A DNA stretch of 64,000 nt from Rhabdophis nuchalis (Eukaryota > Chordata > Lepidosauria > Squamata > Natricidae): contig CM077649.1 of assembly GCA_039707465.1 (NCBI GenBank), positions 14,403,501 to 14,467,500 on the forward strand, written 5' to 3'. The notes under the pieces are model-generated. The model was not told where the DNA came from. It ran no database searches and saw only the letters and a list, made by a program, of their open reading frames with translations. The position numbers and the translations under genes were made by a program. Shown here piece after piece: positions 44,823-55,654 of this stretch; the first letter of the stretch is position 1, and each line of letters begins with the position of its first letter.

Positions 44823-45393
44823 CAGGGGTCTCCAACCTTTGCAACTTTAAGTCTGAAGGACTTCAGCTCCCAGAATTGTCCAGCCAGAGGTCTGTTGCAG
44901 GGGTGAAATTCAGGAGGTTTTGATAGGTTCTAGAGAACCAGTAGCAGAGGTTTTGAGTAGTTCGGAGGACTGGCAAATAGCACCTCTGGCAGCCCCAGAG
45001 TGGGTTGGAAATGGAGATTTTGCAATATCCTTCCCCTGGAGTGGTGTGGGAATGGAGGTTTTTCAGTATCCTTCTCCTGCCATGTCTACTGAGCCACGCC
45101 CACATAACTGGTAGTAAAAAAATATATGAATTTAACCACTGGTCTGTTGTAACTTTGAATGGTCACTAAGTCCCAGTTGTTAAGCAGTAGCAGAGAAATC
45201 TGGGCAAATCCATTCCCAAAATGCAGCTGGCAAACTATTTCCTGAGCAGAAGCTGTGAATCCAGGAAGATCTTCTAAGCCAGGGATCTCCAACCTTTGCA
45301 ACTTTAAGTCTGAAGGACTTCAGCTTTGCTGGCTGGAGAATTCTGGGAGCTGAAGTCCTTCAGACTTAAAGTTGCAAAGGTTGGAGACCCTTG
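44823..45393 (+). mobile_element. Composite hAT MITE with about 390 bp of captured DNA
   Basis: A MITE left half (44823-44888) and a complete MITE (45280-45393) enclose 44889-45279. The outer duplications GTCTATCA are perfect (44815-44822 and 45394-45401), so the whole moved as one unit. The captured block is the reverse complement of 60869-61258, at about 95% by eye. It still carries the MITE insertion-site octamer TTCTAAGC (45272-45279) beside the inner MITE. Confidence 0.87.
44900..45137 (+). mobile_element. hAT element (CAGGGGTGAAATTCAGG family) within the captured block
   Basis: Ends CAGGGGTGAAATTC and GAATTTAACCACTG. Perfect octamers GTCTGTTG lie on both sides (44892-44899 and immediately after). 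An inverted sister is at about 61012-61250. Confidence 0.8.
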
Positions 45394-45950
45394 GTCTATC
45401 ACACACATGTGTGGAGTAATTTGGCTTCCTATCAGGAATGTGAATCTGTTTCATAACAGGTTAGAGACAATCATCATTCCACATTATGGGTTAATTGTTG
45501 CTAAAAACAAATTAGCCAAAATCAGCTTCTTTGCTGCAACAATAGTAGGAATGTAGCCAGAGAGTAAGTTAGCCAACCGAAACCTAACACAGTTTGGCAT
45601 TGAGCTTCTACCAATAACACTGAAACAAATATTTCTAGTTTTTGCAAAACCTTATGCCTCTGCGTCCATAGGGTTTCTCTTAGTGCTGAATATTACAAAA
45701 CAGGCCCGTATGCTTGATGTAAGCCAGAGGAACAGAGTAAATTAAGTAATCAATAGAAATAACATATCTTATGACGTGCTTGATGTGGGAGCTAAAGTAA
45801 CCTTTAATGCTACACAGCTTGTCCTTGACTTATGACCACAATTGAACCCCAAATTTTTAACGCTAAGTAAGACAGTTGCTAAGTGAGTTTTGCCCCATTT
45901 TGCAACCCTGCTTGCCACAGCTGGTTAGTGAATTACTGCGGTTGTCAAGT

Positions 45951-46086
45951 CTGTTGGGATTTTTAGCGCAGGGTCTAGTTTAATCTATTTTAATTGTATC
46001 TATGCTTGTTGGTTTTATGCAGGTATTTTTAAATTCCCTGTGCACCGCCTCGAGTCCCTTCGGGGAGAGAGAGCGGTTTTATAAAT
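45951..46086 (+). mobile_element. L2-type LINE 3' end
   Basis: TTTTTAGCGCAGGGTCTAGT, CTGTGCACCGCCTCGAGTCC, GGGGAGAGAGAGCGG, ending in the tandem array. Confidence 0.85.
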
Positions 46087-46205
46087 TAAAATCAAAATCA
46101 AAATCAAAATCAAAATCAAAATCATCAAAATCAAAATCAAAATCAAAATCAAAATCAAAATCAAAATCAAAATCAAAATTAAAATTAAAATTGTTGTTGT
46201 TGTTG

Positions 46206-46236
<31 letters not shown>

Positions 46237-46289
46237 CAATTATCAATTATCAATTATCAATTAGCAATTAGCAATTAGCAATTAGCAAT
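46087..46289 (+). repeat. Chain of tandem repeats at an L2 tail
   Basis: In order: (AAAATC)n, (AAAATT)n, (GTT)n, (ATT)n, (ATCAATT)n, (AGCAATT)n. Each block looks derived from its neighbour by a substitution or unit change. Confidence 0.95.
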
Positions 46290-47099
46290 GATTATTAAAT
46301 GAATCTGGCTTCACCATTGACTTTGATTGTCCGAAAATTGCAAAAGATGATAATGGGACCCCAGAACACTAAAGCCATCATAAATATGAATCGGTTACCA
46401 AGCATCTGAATTTTGATTATATAACCATGGAAAGGCTGCAATGGTCCTGAATGTGACAAACAGACATGTCACTTTTTTCAGTACCGTTATAAATTGGTCA
46501 CTAAACGATAGCTGTAAGCTGAGGGTTACTTGTATGCAACAAACAAAAGTTTGCACATCTGTTAAAAAATGGGGGGATTCTCTAAGGGTGCATAAAATGA
46601 GGCTTGTGAGCACATCCATTGGGCCCAAGATGCTGACTGAAAAAAAGGCAAAAAATACAGTAGTGCTTTAGGCAAGAATAAAGAAACCATTGGAACATTT
46701 TCCTTTTTTGCAAGTCTCACTCTCACTTACTGCCAAATTATTATTTCCCATGTTGTTATTCTGTGTTAATAATTGGCACAGCCTTGCTCTCGGTGTGAAA
46801 GAGGGTAAGATTTAATGTTTACATGTTATCATTTCTCAGATAAATCTCACATGTTGAATGCCTTCCTGCTTTCTCAAACTTATATGAACGGAAATTTAGA
46901 ATACCAGGAAGAAGTATTTTAATGCAATCTACTTTCTTTTTCCTTGTAAGGTTCAGTGTATGTGTGCATTTCTCTATATCTTTCCTCTTTAGAACCCTCT
47001 CAAAAGGATGAGGAGGAGGTTTTATAGTAGAACTAAATTTGCCCTAATACAAAACCATATTCCTGCCAATATGGATTTAACTGAAGAACAGTAAGAGTC

Positions 47100-47562
47100 T
47101 TACCTAGGGTACATACGAGACCGCCTCCTGCCCCATACATCCCTTCGACCGATCCGCTCCCATAGAGAGGGCCTTCTCCGGGTAGCGTCGGCCAGGCAAT
47201 GCCAGTTGGCGATGCCTAGGGGAAGGGCCTTCTCTGTGGCGGGCCCAGCCCTCTGGAACAACCTACCCCCCGAACTACGCACCACCTCGGACCTCCGCCT
47301 CTTCCGCCAGCGTCTCAAGACTTATTTATTCCAACAAGCCGGCCTAGCATAACCCCCGTTTTCTGACTTTTAAATGTGTATAAATTTTAAATTCTTAGGG
47401 TTTTATAATGGGTTTTAGCACGGGATACAATTTAATAGTTTTTTAATAATATATTTTTGTATTTTGTATGGTTTTTTAATATTGCCTGTGTGCCGCCCTG
47501 GGTCCTTGCAAGGAGAAGGGCGGGGTATAAATTTAATAAAATAAAATAAAATAATAAAGTAT
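47100..47562 (+). mobile_element. L2-type LINE 3' end (sense)
   Basis: TCCCATAGAGAGGGCCTTCT, GGGAAGGGCCTTCTCTGTGG, CTCTGGAACAACCTACCCC, CAACAAGCCGGCCTAGCATA, then GCCGCCCTGGGTCCTTGCAA and an (AAAAT)n tail. Confidence 0.88.
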
Positions 47563-48471
47563 GAAAAATCTGGTTGTAATACCGTCAAACATTACTGATC
47601 AGCATTTTCTGATTTGTTCACTCCCTCTTTAAGTTAGCCTAAAAGTCAAAGGCAGTTTGTAAATGAGAAGATTAGTCAGTGTCCCTATATATCAGACTAC
47701 AGGATTTTAATTATCCATTCTTACCATCATACATGATGTTTCCCAAAGAGCAGAATCTTCCTGCAAGGCTTTGAAAAGAACAAAATCCTTTTTTTAGTTT
47801 TACATACTTACATGCACTAATATAGATGGGGTTGGGGGTTGGGGTTGTATCTGACTTAGCTCCAGAAATTCCATTAAAAATATAGTGATTTGAAGCCAGA
47901 AAACTAAGCCTCTGGCAGAGTAAAAAGCTTGCAAACCAAGCAGGGGCATTTTTCTTAATTAACTTCAGATAAAATGTCACTTGCAAAGGACTTGGCTATG
48001 AAATTAACCCTTTAGTCAATTGATAAAAGTAAATCAATTGTGGAAATGCCTGTGATATTTTTTTTAATATCAGATGCAGTACGTAACAGGGAATGTCTGG
48101 GCTTGCTTCAACTCATGTAGCCTACTATAGCCTCCCATCTGCTAAAACTTTCAATCCCATTTGGAAAACAAAAGACAATCTTGGAAATATCTGACCTGAA
48201 TCAGCAGTGGTATATATCAGACATTTTAACCCTATATGTCATGTTGGGGATTCTTGATATCAAACATGCCATAATTAACTAGGGTTTTTTGTTACTCAAA
48301 AACTGTCTTTGTCTCTGAAACTAACAAGCCCACAAGATGACAAATGGTAGCAATGAAAGGAAAAATATAAGGAGAAGTTATGTTAAGCTTGGAGCAGCCA
48401 AATCTGTATTGCAAAAATCTGAACAAGAACAAGCTGGCAGTAGTTGTCAAAAATACTAAATGTTTGCTGTC
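47563..48471. other. No recognised gene or repeat
   Basis: Unique AT-rich sequence. The frame 47711-47986 (-) has no family match. Confidence 0.4.
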
Positions 48472-48479
48472 ATCTAGTA

Positions 48480-48904
48480 CAGGGGTCCCCAACCTTTTTT
48501 GCACCAGGAACCAGTTTCATTTTAAAAAAAATTCTGCGGACCGGCTGGCGTAGAGGAGGAGCCGGGGGGGATGGGGGACAGGTGGCGCATGTGCACGTGG
48601 GGGGAGGGGGGACAGGCGTCGCATGTGCACGCTGGGGGAGTCAGCTCACTCGGCCCTCTAGGGCCTCCAACAGCATGAACGGCAGCACCTACGCCTGCAC
48701 ACATGGGGGGGAGTCGGCTCACTCGGCCCTCTAGGGCCTCCAATGGTGCAAACGGCCGCGCCTGCGCTCTCCCACATCCGATGCGGGCTCTGCCCAGGGG
48801 GCTGCCCCCTCCTCCCTCCTCCTCCTCCTCTCCAGCCCTGCGGCCCGGTTCCTATCAAGCCACGGACAGGCACTGGTCCACGGCCCGGGAGTTGGGGACC
48901 CCTG
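48480..48904 (-). mobile_element. hAT element, family C
   Basis: Ends CAGGGGTCCCCAACCTTTTT and GGAGTTGGGGACCCCTG; perfect duplications ATCTAGTA (48472-48479 and 48905-48912). An internal GC-rich segment (GTCGGCTCACTCGGCCCTCT...) is tandemly duplicated. Confidence 0.93.
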
Positions 48905-49023
48905 ATCTAGTAGACACATGGTGGTTTAGTTCAGATCTGGTAGTTGATTGATTGTTTGAGGAACCGCTTTAGGCCTAATCTCTGCTTTGATTTATGTCTC
49001 TGTCAAAAATAAACCCTATAGTA

Positions 49024-49111
49024 CAGGGGTCTCCAACCTTTGCAACTTTAAGTCTGAAGGACTTCAGCTCCCAGACCTCTCCAGCCAAGTTGCAAAGGTT
49101 GGAGACCCCTG
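49024..49111 (+). mobile_element. hAT MITE family A, right arm shortened
   Basis: 88-bp deletion form. Duplications CTATAGTA and GTATAGTA match at 7 of 8. Confidence 0.9.
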
Positions 49112-49119
49112 GTATAGTA

Positions 49120-50095
49120 CACAGAGTATTCTGAAAGTTGCCAAGAGTTTGCCTAATTTTGAAATGAAGGAGCAAAAGTCAAATATCTTACGTGCTTCTG
49201 CTGCTCTATTAGTTTGTCTTCATATGAGAGATTTTGTTATAGCTGAACTCAAAGACAAAGAAATCCACAGCCTAATCTGGTTTTTACGGGCAACTAATCA
49301 GGTTCTCAGCCAAAAGTGAAAAAAGGCAACCCCCCTAGCCATGTACTTGGCTCCCTTGTGCTTCTCAATTTAGTAGGATGAGATCAATCAGAGTGTGAAT
49401 GAGCTCCTAATTTTACTATTTTTTCCATATCTAGTTATTAAGATAGATGATGAGGATTTCTGAAGCAAGCCACAGGATGATTGTGAAAAACATTTTGATA
49501 CTTCTCAGAGCTCTGAGACATGCAATGTACTAAATTATTGCTTATAGTTTATTAAGTTTATTCTTACAAATGGGGTTTTTTTTCATTTGCATCTAAGCAT
49601 GGCTCAAACATGCTATGGCTTTTTCATCCAAGGCATAGTTTCAGCCTCATCTGCAGCTCATAAATAAGGCAACCATAAATTGCCCTTTCCTGTATCCCCA
49701 TTAAAGTAGCATTTTCCTCTTTTTCTGACACATTCACTGGCAGTTTTATGGTTTTATGTCAGGCTTTCTCAACCATTATCTTAAAGGAAAATTAGGTAAT
49801 TGGCAGAGATGTGGAACAGAGGCAACAGCGATCAGCCAATTTTTTGTTAGCATTTTATATCGATCCAAGAATGGGCAGAGAATGTTTCGAGTTTTCTGAC
49901 TCTTCGGTATAAGCAATGCAATTTTCTTCAAAGGTTATTCTATTTTGTCACTTTGAAATGTGTGTCTTAATTGGAAGTGGAATGTTTAAGAAAAACAGTA
50001 AATAAAACTGTGTTCACCATCAAACAATAATGTTGCCTGCATCCTGTGGGTGGAGTTTAATTTGTGTGTGCAACAACCCAGTTGCCAGCATTTTA
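49120..50095. other. No recognised gene or repeat
   Basis: Unique AT-rich sequence. Confidence 0.4.
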
Positions 50096-50175
50096 TTTAT
50101 TTATTTGTTCGTACTTTTATACCACATAGTGCAGCCCGGTGCTGGTCCATGGACCAGAGGGTGGGGACTTCTAAT
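50096..50175. mobile_element. L2 tail stub next to a family C hAT stub
   Basis: TTTATTTATTTGTTCGTACT resembles an L2 tail. GCCCGGTGCTGGTCCATGGA is internal family C sequence. Confidence 0.45.
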
Positions 50176-50623
50176 CTACAGATCACAAAAGCTTTTGGCA
50201 AAGAGTTGTCCATGTGCTTATGATTTTAGAGCTTTCAAAGGACACTTGCAGCCCATAAAGGCTTACCTTGCAATAGCTTGCTTAGCTGAGCATAAAGAAA
50301 TCCATAAAGAAATCCACTCTTTCTAACTAGTGGCTATGAAGTTTGAGCTTCCAGGAGAGTGGAAATATTTCCAATCCCCCCCCCCCCTAACTTAGACCAT
50401 CACTTAATAGGATTGACCACACTGGATGTGACGTCATTGTTGTTTGGATATAATGAAATGAATTAACTTCTTTTCAGAACCATCAGACCATCTGTTTAAA
50501 GTATGCTTCATGTATACAAATTATACTGCATGACCTTCCATTCCACCCTCAAGTGTACATACACATATATAATCTCTCATCTTTTTATATATTATAGTTG
50601 TGTTTCCACTATTTACCAGAATA

Positions 50624-50845
50624 CAGTGATCCCTCGTTTTCCGCGGTTAATGGGGACCGCAACCTTCCGCGGAAACTGAAAACCGCGAAGTAGGATTCGC
50701 TAGGAAACTTGAATTGGTGGACATGTTTAAAGCAACCACTAGGGGGCGCTTGCCTCCTACCAATGCATTTTTTTTGGTATTTTTTAAAAATCCCCGAAGC
50801 ACTGAATCCGCGGAAAACGAAGCCGCGGAAAACGAGGGATTACTG
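50624..50845 (+). mobile_element. Tc1/mariner-type MITE
   Basis: 222 bp with 24-bp TIRs starting CAGTGATCCCTCGTTTTCCG and CAGTAATCCCTCGTTTTCCG (one mismatch). It is flanked by TA on both sides (50622-50623 and 50846-50847). Confidence 0.88.
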
Positions 50846-51164
50846 TAGTCCAAAGAGAAGGGCGGCAGTGCTAAAAGAGCATGATAGCAACACAATTGTG
50901 CAAATGAAGCCTTCGGGTTTTTTTGGTTTTTTTGGCATCACTTAAATTGTGTGGCTATGGTTGGTATCTTGACATTTTTGATCCTCAATAGATGTTCTTG
51001 TTCTAAAAAGTTCTGGATTCTTTTTAAGATGAAAGCAGAAACAAAACGGCAACTACTTTCAGCTACTGTTAACAGTAAATTTATTTCTAATATTTAAGTA
51101 CATCAGCCAAAAATGTTTCAATGTTCTCACTTCCTGATTTATAGTTTCCCATAATAATCAGAGT

Positions 51165-51197
51165 AATAATAACAACAACAACAACAACAACAACAAC

Positions 51198-51241
<44 letters not shown>
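51165..51241 (+). repeat. (AAC)n(AAT)n microsatellite
   Basis: Compound trinucleotide tract. Frames rich in isoleucine/valine on the minus strand are its translation. Confidence 0.97.
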
Positions 51242-51242
<1 letters not shown>

Positions 51243-51271
51243 TCCCTCAGTATATAATTGACAGCTTATAT

Positions 51272-51377
51272 CAGGGGTCTCCAACCTTTGCAACTTTAAG
51301 TCTGAAGGACTTCAGCTCCCAGAATTCTGGGAGCTGAAGTCCTTCAGACTTAAAGTTGCAAAGGTTGGAGACCCCTG
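51272..51377 (+). mobile_element. hAT MITE family A, short form
   Basis: Arms meet at CCCAGAATTCTGGG. Perfect duplications GCTTATAT (51264-51271 and 51378-51385). Confidence 0.95.
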
Positions 51378-51576
51378 GCTTATATCCTCCGACGCTACCT
51401 TAACAGGCATTTCCTTTCTTGTCATTGTAGTGCCTGGTTTGATAAAACGTAAGTGTGAAGATTCCTGTATTTGCCCTAGGACTATACAATTTGTTATAAA
51501 CAGGTCCTTTCAAAAGTGAATTGGTATAAATGAAGTATTCCTCCTTAAAGTATTAAAGTGCTGATATCCTCTAGAG

Positions 51577-52055
51577 CAGGGGTCTCCAACCTTTGCAACT
51601 TTAAGTCTGAAGGACTTCAGCTCCCAGAGTTCTCCAGCCAGACTTAAAGTTGCAAAGGTTGGAGACCCCTGGAATAACAAATCAGAGTTGGAAGGGACCT
51701 CATAGGTCATTATGCTCAAGCAGGAGACCCTACAGTACCATTTCTGACAAGTGGCTGTCCAGTCTCTTCTTGGAAGCCTCCAGTGATGAAACACCCACAA
51801 CTTCTGAAGGCAACTTCTGTTCCATGGGTTGATTGTTCTCATGTCAGAAAATGTCTCCTTACTTCTAGGTTGAATCTCTCCTTTATGAAAATAAAATGAA
51901 AACAAAAATGAAATGCACAGGTACAGTATAGGTGGTACCTTGCTCAATAGCAGTAACTGTGAAAGGGATCTTGGAGTCCTAGTAGCTTTGCTGGCTGGAG
52001 AATTCTGGGAGCTGAAGTCCTTCAGACTTAAAGTTGCAAAGGTTGGAGACCCCTG
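51577..52055 (+). mobile_element. Composite hAT MITE carrying the CR1-in-CR1 junction, copy 2
   Basis: Shortened MITE 51577-51671, CR1 pieces 51672-51984 with the same junction as at 11.5 and 42.2 kb, and a MITE right half 51985-52055. The flanks differ: CTCTAGAG on the left, GCTTATAT on the right. The right flank continues as CCTCCAACGCTACCTTAA, a copy of the flank of the MITE at 51272-51377. Confidence 0.86.
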
Positions 52056-52205
52056 GCTTATATCCTCCAACGCTACCTTAATAGTTCCTAAGTCCTTGGT
52101 TAGGACTCGAGCCGTTGAGCTACCAACCAGCCCCAAAGGCTGTGAATCTCACCAAAGATTAACCACAGAATAATAATTCCCTCAGTACATAATTGACATA
52201 ACATT
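52056..52205 (+). repeat. Local duplication of the 51.2-51.4 kb flanks
   Basis: 52056-52085 repeats 51378-51407, and 52168-52198 repeats about 51233-51263. In between, GGACTCGAGCCGTTGAGCTA resembles a tRNA-like or SINE head in antisense. Confidence 0.6.
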
Positions 52206-52839
52206 TCTTTTTAATATTAGTGTCTGTATACTGAAAATCTTTATGTAGTATAAACATTAACCATCTCGTCTCTTTTGCTCCTGGTTCATGCCCATACCTT
52301 TGTGCTCAATCCTACTTCAAACCGGCAAAGCTTGGTTTGGTACTAATGGGCACAAGAGGATTCTGGGCTATTCCTTGCAATAGATTAGGCTCCATTTCAC
52401 AAAGAGCAAATGAGAAAAGAATGTGTGGTTTAAATTACATCCCAGTACGGCCCTGGCTTGAGATGAGCATACCGAATGCCCCACTTTAACAAAAGCCTTA
52501 TTCACAGAAGTGTCTGTGAAGAATATCTTAGTGTAAAGGTTTTTCTCCCCTGAGGTTCTTTTTCTCGAAAGAATATTCTTCTTCTAAGTATTATATATAA
52601 TATAACATTACTGTACATACTGCTTTCAGAAGCAATATCTACCGTCAAGCATTTATTCTACTTACTTATCTGCTATTTGGAGAACTAGCCCATTTGTCTT
52701 ATTCACCACCTTCTTATTCTGAATGAATTTTTCCCTGACACACAACGATATATTCAAATATTTAAAAGCTTGGAAAAGAGAGTGTATAAAGTCTTCTAAT
52801 TAATATTAGATAGTCAACATTAAGCAACTTTGGCAAGTC
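52206..52839. other. No recognised gene or repeat
   Basis: Unique sequence. Confidence 0.4.
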
Positions 52840-52847
52840 CTATATAC

Positions 52848-53152
52848 CAGGGGTCCCCAACCTTTTTTGCACCAGGGACCGGTTTCATTTTAAAGAAAAT
52901 TCTGCGGACCGGCTGGCGTAGAGGAGGAGTGGGGGGGGGGGGACAGGCGGCACATGCGCACGCGGAGGGGAGTCAGCTCACTCAGCCCTCTAGGGCCTCC
53001 AATGGTGCAAACGGCTGCGCCTGCGCTCTCCCGCATCGGTGTGCATTCTGCCCAAGGGGCTGCCCACTCCTCCTCCTCTCCGGCCCTGCGGACCGGTTCC
53101 TATCAAGCCACGGACCAGCACTGGTCCACGGACCAGGGGTTGGGGATCCCTG
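52848..53152 (-). mobile_element. hAT element, family C
   Basis: Ends CAGGGGTCCCCAACCTTTTT and GGGGTTGGGGATCCCTG; perfect duplications CTATATAC (52840-52847 and 53153-53160). Confidence 0.93.
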
Positions 53153-53160
53153 CTATATAC

Positions 53161-54084
53161 AATCTTTTAATTCTAGGATGTTTTGTTTCTTTGTTTTCTT
53201 AAGTAACCCATAACGAAAAAATAAGCAGAAAAGCAGACAATAATGGCAACATATGTCTGTAGTCCTAATAAAGATTATGACTGTTCTTTATGAAGCTCTG
53301 ATAGCAACTACTTACTGGAAAAAAATCCCATCTGCAACCCTTGATTATTTTTTGTGGCGCTTAATTTTATTTTGCTTGACAAGTCCAGCTGTTTAATATC
53401 TTATAAAGAAAAGGAGAAGGAATTATTTGAAACAAAACACTTAATTCAATTTGCTTCCACATATGAAATATGAACCAGTACTTTCTATGACATGATGGGG
53501 TTTTATTACATTTGATCTCTCAGAATATTGACCCTTATCTTTCTATCACAAAATAAAAACAATAGATCAAGTGGTGCCTCCAGGTAAGAAAAATATTATG
53601 GCATAACGCATTTGTAAAAAACAGTCTGCTTCACAGATCCAGGGAGTGTTATCCTGGGAGGAAAAATACAGCACACTTCCTGATATATGTGAGCAAAAGT
53701 AAACATTACATCAAAATGAAACATTGAATGCACAATTTCTTGGTTTACAAAATATCTATAAGGATTACTCAGAGAACTCTTTGTTTCTGTGACATTCATA
53801 AAACGTAACAGTTGATGAGATTGAGGATGGGTGTTGAGATGGCCTCATTCTTCTAAAATTAAGACTAGGCTGCAACAGTTCCAATTGCTACCTTTTATTA
53901 TGGTAGCTAATAAACAAGAATCCTTATAACAATGTCATGATAATGTTAAAAATGGAATGAGCAACTACAATTAAAGTTACCTTTAAAAAATTCAATAATC
54001 TTTTTTGGTCTGAGAAATCAAAGATCCAGTTTCATTGTCTTATAATTAGTAGAAGATTTGATGTATTGTGTATATGAATGAATG
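53161..54084. other. No recognised gene or repeat
   Basis: Unique AT-rich sequence. Confidence 0.4.
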
Positions 54085-54740
54085 TGTTTTGTTGTTAGTT
54101 GCAAAGTCGTGTCCGACCCATTGTGATCTCATGGACAATGTTCCTCTAGGCCTTCCTGTCCTCTACCATCCTCTAGAGCAGGGGTCTCCAACCTTTGCAA
54201 CTTTAAGTCTGAAGGACTTCAGCTCCCAGAATTCTCCAGCCAGGAAAGCAAAGCTGGCTGGAGAAGTCTGGGAGCTGAAGTCCTTCAGACTTAAAGTTGC
54301 AAAGGTTGGTGACCCCTGCTCTAGAGTCCATTCAAATTCACACCTACTGCTTCAGTGACTTCATCCAGCCACCTCATTCTCTGTCATCCCCTTCTTCTTT
54401 TGCCCTCAATTGTTCCCAGCATTAGGCTCTTCTCCAGTGAATCCTTCCTTCTCATTAGGTGGCCAAAATATTTGAGGTCCATCTTCAGGATCTGACCTTC
54501 TAAAGACAGTCAGCGTTGATCTCCTCTAGGACTGACCGGTTTGATTGCCTTGCAGTACAAGGGACTCACAGGAGTCTTCTTAAGCATCATAATTCAAAGG
54601 CCTAAATTCTTTGGTGCTCAGCCTTCAGTATGGTCCAACTTTCACAGCCATACATTGCGACTGGGAAAACCATAGCCTTGACTGTACATACTTTTGTTGG
54701 CAGGGTGATGTCTCTGCATTTAGTATGCTGCCTAGAGTTG
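54085..54740 (-). mobile_element. BovB (RTE-clade) LINE fragment
   Basis: Antisense BovB: GCAAAGTCGTGTCCGACCCA, CTTCATCCAGCCACCTCATT, CTTCTCATTAGGTGGCCAAA, ATGGTCCAACTTTCACAGCC, ACCATAGCCTTGACTGTACA. These are landmark stretches of the squamate/ruminant BovB RT region. It is 5'- and 3'-incomplete, with several indels, and is interrupted by a MITE at 54179. Confidence 0.88.
54179..54318 (+). mobile_element. hAT MITE family A inside BovB
   Basis: Palindrome with perfect duplications CTCTAGAG (54171-54178 and 54319-54326). Confidence 0.95.
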
Positions 54741-54972
54741 ACATGACAAATCTAGAATGTGTACAGCATTACAAATTTTAATTCTGCATTGTTAAAAAAA
54801 AGTTTGTGTGTTTGAGAAAGAAATTCTCCAAGGGTCAACCAATTTCCCATCTCGGTCTTAGGTTTAGTGAGGATGCCCCATCCCATAGCACTCTTTCCTT
54901 TCTTCGAATTTCCCCCCCATGCCTTTAAGGAAGAGGAAACAGCGCAGTGATAGCAATAGTAAGAACATATAC

Positions 54973-55180
54973 CAGTGGTGAGTTTCTGCAGGCTCGCACC
55001 TACTCGCGAGAGCCGGTTGGTGAAATTTAGAGAACCGGTGAGAGGGGGTTCCACCGGCATACCTGGAAGTAAATCTGGCCCACCGCTGCTAGTGACCCAA
55101 CGGGAAGGGAAGGAAAGGAAGGAAGGAGGGAAGGAAGGAAAGAAAGGAAAGAAGGAAGGAAGGAAGGAAGGAAGCAAGGA

Positions 55181-55244
<64 letters not shown>

Positions 55245-55420
55245 ATTTATCATCACAATTGAGTCCAAAATTTTGGTTGCTAAGCAAGAGCGTTGTTAAA
55301 TGAGTTTCACCACATTTTAAAAGGTGGCCACTCCCACCCTGTCACATGACTGCCAAGCCATGCCCACAAAATAGGCCACACCTACAAAGTAGGTTCTAAA
55401 AAATTTGAAACCCACCACTG
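54973..55420 (-). mobile_element. hAT element, family E, with (GGAA)n(GAAA)n core
   Basis: Ends CAGTGGTGAGTTTCTGC and AAACCCACCACTG; perfect duplications ACATATAC (54965-54972 and 55421-55428). The purine tract is at about 55107-55244. Confidence 0.94.
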
Positions 55421-55654
55421 ACATATACCCAATATGTCTCTTTCTTTCTTTCTCAGAACATTTGGCTACTTTGATTTCTCCTTCATAATTACTGTAAATG
55501 AATAAAGCATAATTGTCAGTGATTTCAGAATCTGACATTTACTTTAGTCATAAGAGGAGCCATCCAGGTTTTAAAAAAAAATCAAGAAGGCATTTGTGAC
55601 TGCACAACTGAAACTCCATCCTCCTCGCCATATGCCATATATGCAATGTATTTT

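Larger units (their letters stand above)
45813..46532 (+). mobile_element. Family D DNA transposon split by an L2 tail
   Basis: Left end TA/CACAGCTTGTCCTTGACTTA, right end GTAAGCTGAGGGTTACTTG/TA. The interior is interrupted at 45951-46290 by an L2 3' end with tandem repeats. Confidence 0.72.

Noticed and set aside
46087..46289. Regular repeats that could be mistaken for a CRISPR-like array
   Set aside because: The units are 3-7 bp with no spacers, sit at a LINE tail, and the window is clearly eukaryotic.
52110..52140. Possible tRNA gene (GGCTGGTTGGTAGCTCAACG in antisense)
   Set aside because: The box A-like and box B-like parts are too close together and no acceptor stem can be paired; at most a SINE head.
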